Shown: in pieces, positions 33,542-44,267 of the stretch
Numbering within the stretch: the first letter of the stretch is position 1
How the letters are laid out: each line of letters opens with the position of its first letter
From: Rhynchopus sp. YZ270_cl-10
Taxonomy: Eukaryota; Euglenozoa; Diplonemea; Diplonemida; Diplonemidae
Direction of reading: 5' to 3'
Assembly (NCBI GenBank): GCA_964035575.1
Contig: OZ037852.1
Location: 992,001 to 1,056,000, forward strand
Length of the DNA stretch: 64,000 nt
The notes under the pieces: generated by a model
Seen by the model: only the letters and a program-made list of their open reading frames with translations
Database searches by the model: none
What the model was told of the DNA's origin: nothing
Position numbers and translations under genes: made by a program

Positions 33542-34641
33542 TATATTTTATTTTTCAAACATGATCAGTGTGGCTGTTGCAGCGTTGGGTGGCGAATCAA
33601 CTCGGCACTGAGCAGACACGGTCTTAGTTCCGTGGCAATTATTTTGAACCATCATTCAATCTCTTTTCAACATCACCAGATGTGTATCTGTACGAGAGGT
33701 CCACATAATGGGGGATTTTTTTTTTTGTGTTCTTCTCAACCTGAGGGCGGGGATCTGTCTGAAGCCCCCCTCTTCTGCTTAGAAACGCTCGAGCGATGCT
33801 AATCTTTGTTATTCAGCCAACACGTTTGGAAGGTTAAAGGTCATTAAATCATAGGCTAGGTTCATCCCAACCTTTTTTGCTGTCCCAAAAAAATATAATA
33901 AAAAATCATCTCTGATTGCAAAAATAAAGGTAAAAAAAAACTAAATACATTCTGAGATTGATTCCAGTGTGTCTTTCATTTTTAGCACATTTTTTTTTCT
34001 CTGTCTTCCCTCTTCCCCCTTCGTTTCTTTTTGGATTTGGACAGCACAAAAGGATGAACATCCTTTTTTCAACAAAACATAATTCGAGAACTCTTCCCTT
34101 TTCTCCCCCTCCATCCCCTATACCACACCCCTTCACTTTACCCCCACAATTTATGTTAGTTTATGTTTTTGGTCATTGATCACTCATTGACACCATGTTT
34201 TCTTATGTGTATATCAAGACACATGCTAAATGTATTCACCTCTATCAGTGCAGTTCGATGTGGATATCCACAGGATTTTTAAAAAAACGCACACTTTGTG
34301 AGCGGAAAGTGTCACGTCGTTCACTCACCCAACCGTGCTCCGCAACACCACCCACCCAACAGGTGAGAGTGTGTGTAGAAGCGTCAACGCATCAAACCAC
34401 TACAAGAAAGGGGGAGTGATCGAACGGGAACGATCGAATTGACACTTTTAATTCCCAAGATTATCAATCGAGTTTCGGCACTTCTCTCCCCCCCTTTTTT
34501 TCCCCCCCACGGAACGGTAATGCAATTTCCAACCCTCCCAACGCCCCCCTCCCAATCACTCTCTAACCAGACAAAGTTGCACTTTTCCCCCTCTCTCTCC
34601 CTCTCTCTCCCCCTCAAACCCTATACACTTGATGAGCAAAT
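33542..34641. other. Intergenic region upstream of the LisH gene
   Basis: Contains a GNRA-like hairpin (33678-33710) and pyrimidine-rich DNA. The last 150 bases are a long C/T tract before the LisH gene, as expected for a trans-splice acceptor region. No supported gene. Confidence 0.5.
33678..33710 (+). repeat. GNRA-type hairpin, copy 4
   Basis: ATGTG pairs with CACAT around TGTACGAGAGG. A 10-base match to the sarcin-ricin signature core (GTACGAGAGG). Confidence 0.5.
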
Positions 34642-35896
34642 ATGACCGAAAATAGTTCTCCCCCCACGGCGCGAAAAAAGAAGAAGGAGAGGGAGTCGGG
34701 GAGTGGTGTGTTGCAGTGTTCTCATGAGGTTCAGGTGGACGAACTTGCGAAGGCGTTGCTGCGGGAGTATATGCATAAACGTGGCTTTCTTGAGACTCTA
34801 CAGGCATTTGACGAAGAGGACGCAAGAACACCGAATACAATACAAAGTCGAAAACTGATGATGGACATGATGCTCCTGAAGACGAAGTTCCCCTCCTCCA
34901 TAATGGAGGGCGTCTGCGGTGCGCGCAACGCAAAGCGACTTCTCTCACAACAACTCTCCGACGTCGACAAACGCCTCATTGCTGCGAAGGAAGAGCTCGA
35001 GCAGCTCTCAACCCTCCACGCTGAAACAGAGACACGCCACGCTGCGGTATTGAAAGAAGCAAGACTCGCAAAGAAAAAGGCAAAGCAAAAAAAAGAGGCA
35101 AAGGACAACACCGACACCCCGCGCAAAGCTGACAAAGAAAAGAAGAAGGATAAAGACAAAAAGGAGAAGAAGAAGGAGAAGAGGAAGGAGGGTGGTGGTG
35201 GTGGTGGTGATCCGTTCTCCATGACCGACCCGACCCTGCTCTTCAGCAGTGACATTGGGCTTGGGCATAAGGCAGGCGGCAATGGGCAGCTCGGATTTGG
35301 GGGGCGCGACTGGAAACCACCCCCGATGACAACACCCGAGGACAGTTCTACACAGTGGCCGAAGCGAAATTTCGCCGCAGCCGAAGAGTTTCAAGACGTG
35401 CGGGAGCAGGTGCGAATAGAAGAGAGAATGGAGCGCGAGCGGGTCGATCATATCTTGAACAAAGCATCCGACCCAACAGTATGTGAAAGCAAACCCCCTC
35501 AGGGGGTTATCTTTTAAATATGCTTTGCGCATAGGTTATATTGGGCCAGAGTTGCAGATTTATTTTGGTACCATTTCAAAAATAGGGCGAAGGAATTTTT
35601 TGAATACCAGTAATGTTGATCTTTTTGATATTTTAAAAGGGAGTAGTTGAAAGGAAGGCGGGTACCTTGATTGTGCAATATGCAACACACATCGTCACAT
35701 CATCACATCCTCACAGCCTCGCAACGAACAGTCTTCGCTCACAGGTGCTGTGGCACCCCTCTCTACTCAGCCCTCCCCGTTCTCGCTGAAGCCGGAGATG
35801 AAGATGCCCGCCTCCAGCACAACCAGCCCACCCACCTCCGCCCTCCGCCCAGTCAAGGACATTGGGAACAAAGACCGGAAGGTGTCGTTTGCGTGA
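34642..35896 (+). CDS. LisH-domain coiled-coil protein
   Basis: Two exons: 34642-35478 and 35717-35896 (intron GTATGT...CACAG, phase 0), 338 residues. Unspliced, the frame ends at 35517 after a non-conserved tail. The spliced product ends in a clean Pro/Ser-rich exon. A LisH-like helix pair lies at residues 32-60 (ELAKALLREYMHKRGFLETL), followed by a segment resembling the N-terminus of MINDY4/FAM188B (ARTPNTIQSRKLMMDMMLL), a coiled coil (about 98-150), a Lys/Glu-rich block, a Gly run (about 188-193) and a second helix rich in Arg/Glu (about 245-270). No protease domain follows, so it is not a full MINDY enzyme. The C-terminus RKVSFA fits the RVxF docking motif for protein phosphatase 1. LisH proteins commonly dimerise and act at microtubules or in ubiquitin ligases. 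The role here is unknown. GTGAGT overlaps the stop, so a further exon is possible. Confidence 0.7.
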
Positions 35897-36760
35897 GTGC
35901 CGCGTTCCTCTCTCTTCTAATGCAGTCTGCATATGCGCCAAGCCTTCTGCAGTCCACTCCCTAAGCGTAGGGCACGTAGTTACTTCCGTTTTGTTTTGTT
36001 TTTTAAAGTACATAATGGCATAACACTCATACGGCAGTTGGTATTGTAAGATAGAAGTGGGTTGGTGGGTGGGGTGGGGTGGGGTGGGTTTAAATAAAAT
36101 TTCACACTCTTTTTACATACGGGTCAATTGCAAAACCCACACTATTTTTCCACACTCTTTTCGGGTTTTACCAATAAAAAATAGCTCAAAAGCCCCCAAA
36201 AATCCGCCAGAAAATATGGTTTCTGGTTCTGGGCACCTATCGGAGCTATTTTTTTTGGTAAAACCCGAAAAATTCAGTGTGTAAAAAAAGTGTGGGGGGT
36301 ATTTTTGCAATTGACCCATATTAATCTCGCGACCGAACAGCACCTACTGAACAGTGGTGTCAAATTCGAAGCCAAACACAAAAAATAACAGTACCAATAC
36401 GCACCTTTTGCTTCCCCCCCTCTTTGTATAGATAAGCCACAACGTGCTTTTCCCCCCATTTTTCTAATAATGGGGTGACGCCATTGTCCTTGAACAACTG
36501 AACCGTTTGATTTCTCCATTCATGAACTACCCTAATAACCCCCCTACAGGATCACCAAACATATACACACAGAGGTTGTCCTTTGTACACCCACTTTCCT
36601 GTTGACTTATTCTGTTTTGCTTTTGAGCATCTTCTTTGCCTCCCGCCTTGCCTCTTGTTGTTAGTTCTGTTCCTATCTTTTGTGCTCCTTTCCCCGACGT
36701 TTATTGGTAGCGTTTCCCCCCCTACTTCTTTTTATTTTTTTAGAATTTCAATAAAATAAA
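35897..36760. other. Intergenic region with MITE
   Basis: Holds the element at 36120-36318 and unique AT-rich DNA. Ends with a T-rich tract and TTTTTTTAG at 36743, 17 bases before the next ATG. Confidence 0.5.
36120..36318. mobile_element. MITE with long TIRs and TA duplication
   Basis: 199 bases flanked by TA. The ends CGGGTCAATTGCAAAA and, inverted, TGGGTCAATTGCAAAA extend about 60 bases (through CCACAC and TTTCGGGTTTTACCAA), leaving a ~70-base centre. Confidence 0.8.
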
Positions 36761-39700
36761 ATGGGGAAAAATATCTCAAAAGAGAAGATGACGGAGTTCA
36801 AGGAGGCGAGCAAAGGGAAATGTATGTACACCAAACAAAATAAACATAACGAAGACTGCCGCAACTACACACACGATGTCTGTATCTTTTAAGTACAAAT
36901 ACCTTCGGGCAACACTGTGTACAAAAGCTGCTTCGGATAGGCGACTGTCCATCCAACAAAAAGAGGGAAATCATGTCACGCAAAGACCACCAGCTCTTTT
37001 TCCAAGGTACACTGTCACGAGAGGGCTTTGTATTTCAAGTCTACTTTTTCATGCTAACTTTTATGCCAATAAACCCTTTCCTCAGTTGACGAGAAAGAAA
37101 TCAAGCACATGTACAAGCTCTTCCACAAAGCAGCACCATCGGGCAAAATGGGCAAACCCGAATTTAAAAAATACATCGGTATGTGCATTGCCCCCTCCCC
37201 TCTCCCCTTCCCCGACCATCCATATCGAATGGAAGCGTACTGTGTTTGCTGCAACAGCAGCAAAAGACTCTGCAGTGTTGTCCGGTCTCCCCTTGATTCT
37301 TTACTCACTTTCTTTTGTAATATTTTTGTTTCTGTCAATTGTATTCTACTGTAGAGCTTGTGTTCTATTTGCTCTCTTTAAGAATCCTGTGAAGACAAAA
37401 TTGTGGATGTGAGTAGTCTAAAATCAAACAAAAAAAATTGTCATTGTACCACAGAGGACCTGGCGTTATTCAAGAAAGTGGACCAGAACGAAGAGTACGA
37501 TCAGTTGTTCCGCGGATACGACCGCAACAGGGACGGGGTATGCGCTGTTGTTTCTTTATTTCCCCCCCTCCTTCTTTCCATAGCATCTTTCCTTTTTTCG
37601 AGAAAAAAAAAGATACCAAACAGAGATGCTGACAAACTCATTCTTATCAAGACTCTTATTCAGCATCTTTTCCTTTTTGAACGCACCCTGACACCTTCAC
37701 TTTTACAGCAGTTATTTGCAAACATTATTCACAAACACTTGTAAAACCCTCTTTGATAACCAAGGTGACCAAAGCATCGTGTGTCTAGGTTTCATCATAC
37801 CTACCCCCTTTTTTTTGTCTTTATTTTTTTCAATAAACATTGAATCAACTAAAGTGGCACCTCGCATCTGTTCCACCTTGCAGACGATTCCACCAAAAAA
37901 AGAGCACAAAAAACAACAAAAAACTTTCCTTCAAACACCCCACAGACGATCTCCTTCAAGGAATATCTGCAGTACCATTTGGGGATTGTGTTCAGTACCG
38001 AAGAACTCTTCGATAGTATGTTAAAAAAAATACCTTTTCCCTCCCCCCTCGCTGAATTTGATTTTTTTTCCTCCTTCCCCGCGCGCTTCATTTACTCACA
38101 GCGTTGGAGCCAGGTTCTTTTTTGAGAATGTGGTTAAATTAGTGTGGAGCACCTCCAAGGATCCAAGGATGGGATTCACGCTTTTTTTGATAGCGGTCAG
38201 GCCAGAGTCGCTCTACGGAGTCTCTCTGCCACGCCTTTGGGTTACGGTGTGCTGCCTGTAAGGACGTCCATGTATATCCCTAAGAGAAAGGGTGAGGCCC
38301 AACTGTCGGTACAGCATGGGGCGCCAAGAGAGAGATGTTGTGACCCCCCCGCCCACCCCTTTTTGTGTTTTTGGGTTTCTGCTCTCTTGTGTAGACTATC
38401 GTGCATCAAGCGTTGGGTGCAGCGAACTGCAGTACCTGTAAGCTCACAACTCTTCAACGGAAGGTGGGCCGCCGGCTGTCGAGCGGTTGTGAACCGCCCT
38501 CGTTCTCTTACGGTACGGGCCAGTCATTAGGTTTCCTTTTTACATCTTCTGTTGTTGGCCGCAGGGTACTTGTGCTTTCATCCGGATGGCTGGCATCGTA
38601 AGTGGGTCAGTCGGAGGTGCCTGCATTAATAACTTCACTTTGATATTTCGGTTGTGAGTGGATGCTGTATTTCAAATTTATGTGCTTTGTCCAACATAGT
38701 CACCCCATATTTTTAAATAATTTAATCAAAACCACAGTTGTGTTTTCCATGTACGATGCCGACAACAACGGGTACATCACACGCGAGGAGTTGGAAGAGG
38801 TGGTGACGAACAGCACGAGATGGATGGGCGACTGCGATGTTGAATCCAAAGAAGTGCAAGACCTGGTAAAGGCAGAAGTGGATAAGGTCTGTTTACAAAA
38901 CATAAAACAAAAAATGAGGATGATCTGCATCTATACTTTGGAAATTTATTAGCCTTCGGGCGACTTTGTGTACAGAACCCGTCCTCGGACAGGTGATTGT
39001 CGAAACTACAATACAAAAAAGATAATATTAACACAATCTTTCAAACGCCTCAAAAGCAAATCGACAACCCTTCTCCCTGAAGAATTTTTTTTTATACCGT
39101 TACGCAATTCCACACAGCTGATACTGTACACTACCAATTGTGATCAAGGTGACTAAGTACGAGAGGCTTAGAATCATCTTATAAACCTAACCTTTTTTGA
39201 TGGAAGCGTACAACTAACAAACCCCCCCTGTTTCGTTTCCCCTTTCTTCCTGTATAATAGCTATCGACACTGTAGTTGGCGTGGCTGAAAGGGGGGGTGC
39301 GATACATTGCGATAAAGTGCTATTTTGGGGTCGTCAGCCACACCAGTAGTGTTTTTCTTTTTCCACAAGATAACCTATCCTCACAGGGAGTGTCATCTTT
39401 ACCCCTTTATCTAAGGATCTCTTAATTATGCGACAAAAAATGAAACTACTATGACACAGATTGTGAGCTTTGTTGACACCAACCGTGACGGGCAAATCAG
39501 CAAAGAAGAGCTGACCCTGGCAGCGGAAAAGCACCCGGAGCTGCTGGAAAAGGTATGTTGTCAGTTATGTTGGAAATTCCTGATATGTGTTTAGTATGAA
39601 CACACAGTCCCTCTTACTCATAAACACCGTGCTCTGTGTACTGTGGACAAGAGACAACCAACCCATGACCCATGCAAAATAGAAATATCAAAACTTAACG

Positions 39701-39796
39701 TTACACCAAGTATTTTCTTGAAAATGTCTCTTGTGGCATATGGGAACTCCAATAATTTATCAAAAAAAAATTCTACAGCTGAAGAACTTGGCGTGA
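36761..39796 (+). CDS. Neuronal calcium sensor/recoverin-like EF-hand protein
   Basis: Eight exons reconstructed from splice sites with phases that agree: 36761-36821, 37086-37178, 37383-37408, 37457-37537, 37946-38015, 38738-38886, 39460-39552, 39779-39796. Product 196 residues (NCS-1 is 190). MGKNIS at the start fits an N-myristoylation signal. The family's FDEKEIKHMYKLFHKAAPSG opening has the PSG hallmark, and its first EF-hand loop is not calcium-competent (GKMGKPEF). Later loops are canonical: DRNRDGTISFKE, DADNNGYITREE and DTNRDGQISKEE. The last residues are EKLKNLA. Such proteins bind membranes and targets (kinases, channels, cyclases) on calcium binding. Exon 4 requires the acceptor ACAGAG. 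The introns (48-722 bases) carry several of the interspersed repeats. It is the most intron-rich gene here. TTTTTTTAG at 36743 is the likely leader acceptor. Confidence 0.85.
36901..36960 (+). repeat. CTTCGG/GATTGTCG family, copy 1 (intron 1)
   Basis: CCTTCGGGCAACACTGTGTA then CAAAAGCTGCTTCGGATAGG and CGACTGTCC, followed by A-rich DNA. Lies in intron 1 of the calcium-sensor gene. Confidence 0.6.
38099..38560. other. GC-rich insert-like block in intron 5
   Basis: Within the 722-base intron 5 of the calcium-sensor gene a ~460-base block is much richer in G and C than other introns and has no long open frame on either strand. It is followed directly by the GGCATC family copy at 38556. Origin not recognised. 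Confidence 0.4.
38556..38640 (+). repeat. Interspersed GGCATC family, copy 2 (intron 5)
   Basis: GGCCGCAGGGTACTT, CTTTCATCCGG, CTGGCATCGTAAGTGGGTCA and GGAGGTGCCTGCAT. GGCATC pairs with GGTGCC. Its 5' part is shared with the copy at 45756 and its last bases (AACTTCACTTTG) with 25072. Confidence 0.8.
38951..39010 (+). repeat. CTTCGG/GATTGTCG family, copy 2 (intron 6)
   Basis: GCCTTCGGGCGACTTTGTGT then ACAGAACC, a hairpin CGTC-CTCG-GACAGG and GTGATTGTCG. CGAC upstream pairs with GTCG downstream. A-rich 3' flank. Confidence 0.75.
39147..39184 (+). repeat. GNRA-type hairpin, copy 5 (intron 6)
   Basis: GGTGA-CTAAG-TACGAGAGG-CTTAG. The stem is perfect and the loop is a C-GAGA-G tetraloop. AGTACGAGAGG is identical to the universally conserved sarcin-ricin sequence of large-subunit rRNA. 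Followed by ATCATCTTATAA and a pyrimidine tract. Confidence 0.8.
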
Positions 39797-40220
39797 GACC
39801 ATTATTTCAAAAAAAAAAAGAAGTTTTTAATTTTTTTTTTCAAACAAAAAAGTGCTCGGGGGGGTTGAGGGAAATGAATAATTCAGGCACTCCGCTAGGT
39901 ACTAAAGTTCTGTTGATTGTCAACAGAACTTTTTGAAAATGGGGAAAAAAAGAAAAAAAAAAAAAGTTCTGCTAAGTGGTTCAGACCCGTTCTACCTGTC
40001 AAAAAAGCTCAGGAGAAGAAGATATGGAGAGGTGAGTGCTCAAACGTCCCAAAAAAGTCAAAATCGGGCGTTGGTAAAAAAAAAAGTTGCGTACCGTGCG
40101 CCTGCGGCGCAAGCATGTACCCCACCAACGTGGACCATCAACAGAATATTTTCAAAATCGGAAATCCTAGCGGAGAGCCTGGAATAATTTCCAAAAAAAA
40201 AAAAAAACGAAAAAAAAAGT

Positions 40221-40297
40221 TGGCTTCGGCCAAATATTGAGTACAGACAGACCCTAGTTACCCACCTCGGTGGGTACTTGGGGGATTGTCGACATAA
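40221..40297 (+). repeat. CTTCGG/GATTGTCG family, copy 3
   Basis: GGCTTCGGCCAAATATTGAG then TACAGA, a long hairpin AGTTACCCACC/GGTGGGTACTTG and GGGATTGTCGACAT, then an A-rich stretch. Confidence 0.8.
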
Positions 40298-40700
40298 ACA
40301 AAAAAAAAGTACGTAAGGGGTGAGGTGGGGGTGGGGGTGGGGTGGCAGTATAGTGTGTGTGTTTTTTTTTGCGTATTCTCTCTTTTCCCTCCTTTTGTAA
40401 ACCCATTCCTCCTTCTCTCTTGCTATTCCTCCCCCTTTTAATTTATGACTTTTCCCACAAGAGGAAGAGAAACCATTGGTACGACATAGATGGCGCAGCT
40501 CACAATGGGGAAGCAAATGAGTGACTCAAAGGGGTAGTACCTGTTACACAACACACACACACACACAAAAATAATAAAATAAAAAGAAAAAGAAAAAAAA
40601 AAAAAAAAAAAAAAAAAAAACGATAGTACAGATCTTTATACCAGTAGGGTAAAGTGATTGTCGATGCAGCAACAAAAAAAAAATAAAATAAAAAAAAAAT

Positions 40701-40775
40701 GACAGTGGGGATTGCACAACTGTGGCAACACAACCGAGGCACAGGCACAGGCACAGTACTCCAACAGTTTATCAA
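40701..40775 (+). repeat. GATTGCACAACTG family, copy 1
   Basis: GACAGTGGGGATTGCACAAC then TGTGGCAACAC, CGAGGCA, and ACTCCAACAGTTTATCAAAA. Matches 56374-56445. Its tail motif (ACTCCAATAATTTATCAAAA) also occurs just before the last acceptor of the calcium-sensor gene (about 39745). Confidence 0.8.
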
Positions 40776-41147
40776 AATTAAATTTAAAAATGGATCGGTT
40801 AATTCACCCAACGGGTTTCCAAGAAAGGGGGTTAAAAGAAAAGAAAAAAGAGTTCAATGAGGCAAGTACGTTTTCACTATTTGTGAAAACTTCGTTCCTG
40901 CAATTCCAAAGTTTCTTTGTTTTTTTTTTCCTTCCAGCGCCAACACGAATGAGAAATAAAATTTTTTTCGTGCGCCCCCTCTCCCTCTTTTTTCTCCGAA
41001 AAAGCTTTTTTTTTTTTTTTTGGGAGGGTGGTGTTTTTAGTTCAAAAAGATTTAGGGGGGGGGAAAAAAGGGGGGGAAAAAACACACAGTGCTTGCCCAA
41101 TATGTTCTTCGTACACCCCGTTCTTTTCTCTGGGGAGAAAAAAAAAC

Positions 41148-41189
<42 letters not shown>

Positions 41190-41528
41190 AAAATTCTTAC
41201 TCAAAAGGAGTCAGGATACCCCACACACGGCTTCTTCCCTGAGAAGGGGATAGGGTTTTTGGGCGAAAGGAAGTCAGTGCTCATATATTGGGAGTGGAGA
41301 ATATGGGGGAAAAGGGGAAAATGAGTTTATTCCCCCCCTTTTGGTAGTTGTGTGTCGCCAAGTTTTTTTCTCCCTTCAAAACAAAAAAGGAAAAAGGGAG
41401 GGGTAAAAAAAGGAAAGTGTTGTGGTGTTTCCTGCATTTTAGGGGGGGTCTTTTTTAAATTTTTTTTGACGCCCCACCCCTTCCCCCCTCACCCCATTTT
41501 CTCTCTCTACATCCTCGCCTATTTCTCC

Positions 41529-41560
41529 AATGTGTGTGCACGAGAGGCACGTTCATCTTT
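41529..41560 (+). repeat. GNRA-type hairpin, copy 6
   Basis: AATGTGTG-CACGAGAGG-CACG then TTCATCTTTT. GTG/CAC stem with an outer ATG/CAT pairing and a C-GAGA-G tetraloop. Confidence 0.65.
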
Positions 41561-42062
41561 TTTCAAGTTTTCATTTTTTTTTGAAATCTTGGCTGTATTA
41601 GTGTAGGCGCCCGAGGATGAGCTCCACTATATCGTTTTTATTTTATTTTTATTGATTTTACCTTTTACTCAGTTATGTCTAGGGAAACAGAATAAAAAAA
41701 TCTGTATGTGACTTTTTTTTTTGGGGGGGGGGTGCGTATGTGTGAGTGTTTAGGTTCATCGGCAAAAAAATGCAAAAAAAAGGACAGCGAGGAAAAAAAC
41801 AAAAACAAAAAAAAAAATTCAAAAAAAAAGATGAAAAACAACAACAACAAAAAAACAACAAAAAAAGACGCTTTCAAAAAGCAATGAAAATAAAAAAGTG
41901 GGGTTTTTTTTTTAAAAAAATTTATTCTATGTTTCCATCCGCAAACCCCCCTCCTCCCCTCCTCACTCTTTTCCTCAGGACATCCACTCTTCTACTTTAT
42001 GGAGTGACCGATCATAGAGCCTCCCTCTCTTCCTTTCTCTCTCTTTCCCTTTGTAGTTCGAA

Positions 42063-44267
42063 ATGCCTCGCCCTGAGGCAGGGATGATCGAACCATTGCA
42101 TGGTCCATGTTTGCCTATTCAGCAGGGCCCCCAGCTTCAGAAGGGGACTTCAGCGGGGAAGGCTTCCGCTCGGGTGTTCTGCGCCGATACAGTGGTAAAG
42201 CTGAATAAGAGCGGAGCAAAATATCAACGGGTGCTTTTGTGTATGCCGTCGTTTGCGTTGGTCGCAAAGGTCATGAAAAGCGGGGAGTTTGAAGTCAAAA
42301 GGATACTGCAATACCAACATATGGACCGTATGCACTATGCAAGCCACCCTGAAGCGCCTTACCACGAATTTGTGATTTCCTTTAGCAACGGCGAGGGCTG
42401 TTTCCACTACCGCCCGCAGGACTACTTTGGGTGCACACCTACACCGCAGTTCGACCCATGGCACCATGTCGCGGTCATGGCCACCCTACGTTGCCGCTTC
42501 TTTGGAGGTGCAGGGTTGCCCCTTACAGCACACTCCTCGAAGCAAAGCCTCCACAAGGCACGTTACTTTGCCACATCCAAACGCAGTGTTGACGAACAGC
42601 GTCGTGACGCCGCGGCTGCCAAAGGACCCACCCCTGGCCCCCTCGAGCTTCTTGTGCAACGTGGTCCCAAAGGGCTTGGTGCACAGCTCGACCCCGCAAC
42701 GTTAGTCTACCTCCGTGCAGACGAAGGCTCGCCACTGCACAACCACCCCGGGGCCAAAAGCTTTGAAGGACACAAAGTGACGCACATCAACGGCCTCTTT
42801 GTCGATGATGTTCAGTCAGCACGGCGGCTGCTTCGTGCGACACCGTCAAATGACGTGCTTCTCAGGTTTTCTCAAGACAAACGGGCAGTGCAAACAGAGC
42901 TCCCACAGGGCCATTCACAACTCCCACTACCACCGCCACCACCACTGCACCCCCCTGAGGAGGAGGGAGCAGGGTACGGAGGCAGCATGGCCAGTATGCC
43001 CGCACACAAAAGTGTTGTCGAAGAGGTGGAGTCGCTTGTTCGTCCGGAGGTGAGGGATGAGGTGAGTGCAGAGGAAGTGAAGGCAGTGTCCCCGCTGCAC
43101 CTGCCCCAGGGTGGTGGTGAGAGAGCTGAGGGTGGTGAGAGAAGTGAGGGTGGAGGTGGTGTGCCGCCGCCACCAAGCATTCCCCCAAGCGATGTGCTTA
43201 GGGTGCAGCCTGATCCGGTTCATGTGCAGGCACCGGTGCAGCAGTATGCGAATGGGGTGCCCTCGTTTGCGCATCAGCACCATCACCAGCAACAGCAACA
43301 GCACCACCATAGCCACCACAACCACCATCAGCACAATCAGCATCATGGACACCACCAGCACCACCATCACCACCATCACGACCACGACCACCATCACCAC
43401 CATCACGACCACCAGCACCATCACCACCACCACCACGACCACCACCAGCAGCAGCATGGCCACCATCATCCTGACCAATTCATCCCCTTGCAAAATGTTC
43501 AAGAGCAGCCACAACACTCACAGCCTGCACCTCAGGACCTGCCAGACTACCTCCAGACAGTCACAGAAGCACCCCCACAGAGTGCACAACACTCACGCCG
43601 GTCTGTATCACCTAGGGCACGCGAATTCGCAGCACTGCCTGTCCCCACCACCCAGGCGAGGGAGGTGGCGGAGCTGCTGAAGGGGATCGGCGAGGAGACC
43701 TGCGGTGGCGAGGAAGACCCTGCGTTTGAGTTGGTTGTGGATGCGGTGAACAAGTTGGTGGACCGGCAGGGGAAGACAGAGGGGATGTTGATGTCGTTGC
43801 TGACGAGCATGGAGGGGGCGATGGAGGAGACGCCGTCTGCGGACGAAAGCGACTTCAGCTATGACAGCAGTGCTGCAAGCTTGGAGCTGGGTGTCTTTGC
43901 ACAGAACCCGCAGGCACAGCCGCGGCAGAAGCGACCCTCCTTCAGAACACACACACCGCTGCAGGCAGGGTCGCAACCAGGGTCTCCTGTCGTGATCCAC
44001 TTCCCTCCGGCAAGACTCCACACACCCTCACCCCTCCGACCAAGAGGCATGGCAGCAAGAATGCCACGTTCCCCAGTACCCTCCAGCCACCAGCACCTCG
44101 CAGACGAAGCGCCTGTCTGGGATCTGCAGCCCACCTTCGCAACCACCTACGACACCTCCCCCAGAAACGTAAGCCCCCAAGGCAGGTTCGCGTGCGTCAA
44201 CTGCGGGGCGCTAATGGTCGGTGCATTCTGCCATGAATGTGGGACACACATCGGTCTTTCAGTGTGA
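42063..44267 (+). CDS. PH-like/PDZ protein with His-rich tract and C-terminal zinc ribbon
   Basis: Single coding exon, 734 residues. Residues about 36-150 (FCADTVVKLNKSGAKYQRVL onward) resemble a PH/lipid-binding fold: basic strand-turn-strand pattern ending before a helix. Residues about 194-270 are PDZ-like: LELLVQRGPKGLGAQLD, DEGSPLHNHPG, HKVTHINGLFVDD and LLRATPSNDVLLRF give the usual beta1-GLG, G-xx-I-x-x-ING and terminal-strand order. Residues about 402-470 are dominated by His with Gln and Asp, likely metal binding or simply low complexity. Residues about 708-730 (FACVNCGALMVGAFCHECGT) form a CxxC...CxxC zinc ribbon. Overall an adaptor or scaffold. Target unknown. CTTTGTAG lies seven bases before the ATG, so the 5' UTR is very short. 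Confidence 0.75.
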   Translation: MPRPEAGMIEPLHGPCLPIQQGPQLQKGTSAGKASARVFCADTVVKLNKSGAKYQRVLLCMPSFALVAKVMKSGEFEVKRILQYQHMDRMHYASHPEAPYHEFVISFSNGEGCFHYRPQDYFGCTPTPQFDPWHHVAVMATLRCRFFGGAGLPLTAHSSKQSLHKARYFATSKRSVDEQRRDAAAAKGPTPGPLELLVQRGPKGLGAQLDPATLVYLRADEGSPLHNHPGAKSFEGHKVTHINGLFVDDVQSARRLLRATPSNDVLLRFSQDKRAVQTELPQGHSQLPLPPPPPLHPPEEEGAGYGGSMASMPAHKSVVEEVESLVRPEVRDEVSAEEVKAVSPLHLPQGGGERAEGGERSEGGGGVPPPPSIPPSDVLRVQPDPVHVQAPVQQYANGVPSFAHQHHHQQQQQHHHSHHNHHQHNQHHGHHQHHHHHHHDHDHHHHHHDHQHHHHHHHDHHQQQHGHHHPDQFIPLQNVQEQPQHSQPAPQDLPDYLQTVTEAPPQSAQHSRRSVSPRAREFAALPVPTTQAREVAELLKGIGEETCGGEEDPAFELVVDAVNKLVDRQGKTEGMLMSLLTSMEGAMEETPSADESDFSYDSSAASLELGVFAQNPQAQPRQKRPSFRTHTPLQAGSQPGSPVVIHFPPARLHTPSPLRPRGMAARMPRSPVPSSHQHLADEAPVWDLQPTFATTYDTSPRNVSPQGRFACVNCGALMVGAFCHECGTHIGLSV

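Larger units (their letters stand above)
39797..42062. other. Intergenic region, low complexity and repeats
   Basis: Holds CTTCGG-family copy 3 (40221-40297), the GATTGCACAACTG family copy 1 (40701-40775), a GNRA hairpin (41529-41560), a small perfect hairpin AAAGTTCTGTTG/CAACAGAACTTT (39903-39931) and many A, T and G runs. A GCGCCTGCGGCGC motif near 40098 is the inverse of one at 57230 and 57869. The open frames at 40.7-41.9 kb are homopolymer-driven. Ends with CTTTGTAG at 42056 before the next gene. Confidence 0.5.

Noticed and set aside
39147-39184. Hammerhead ribozyme or tRNA fragment
   Set aside because: CTGATGA and GAAAC core elements are missing, and no tRNA boxes are present. The sarcin-ricin-like reading fits better.
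40712-41877. Several open frames rich in Phe, Lys and Gly
   Set aside because: Driven by long A, T and G runs. No domain, no acceptor at the start codons.
42862-43680. Open frames on both strands in the His-rich part of the PDZ gene
   Set aside because: Produced by CAC/CAT/CAG triplet composition. The main frame carries domains at both ends.
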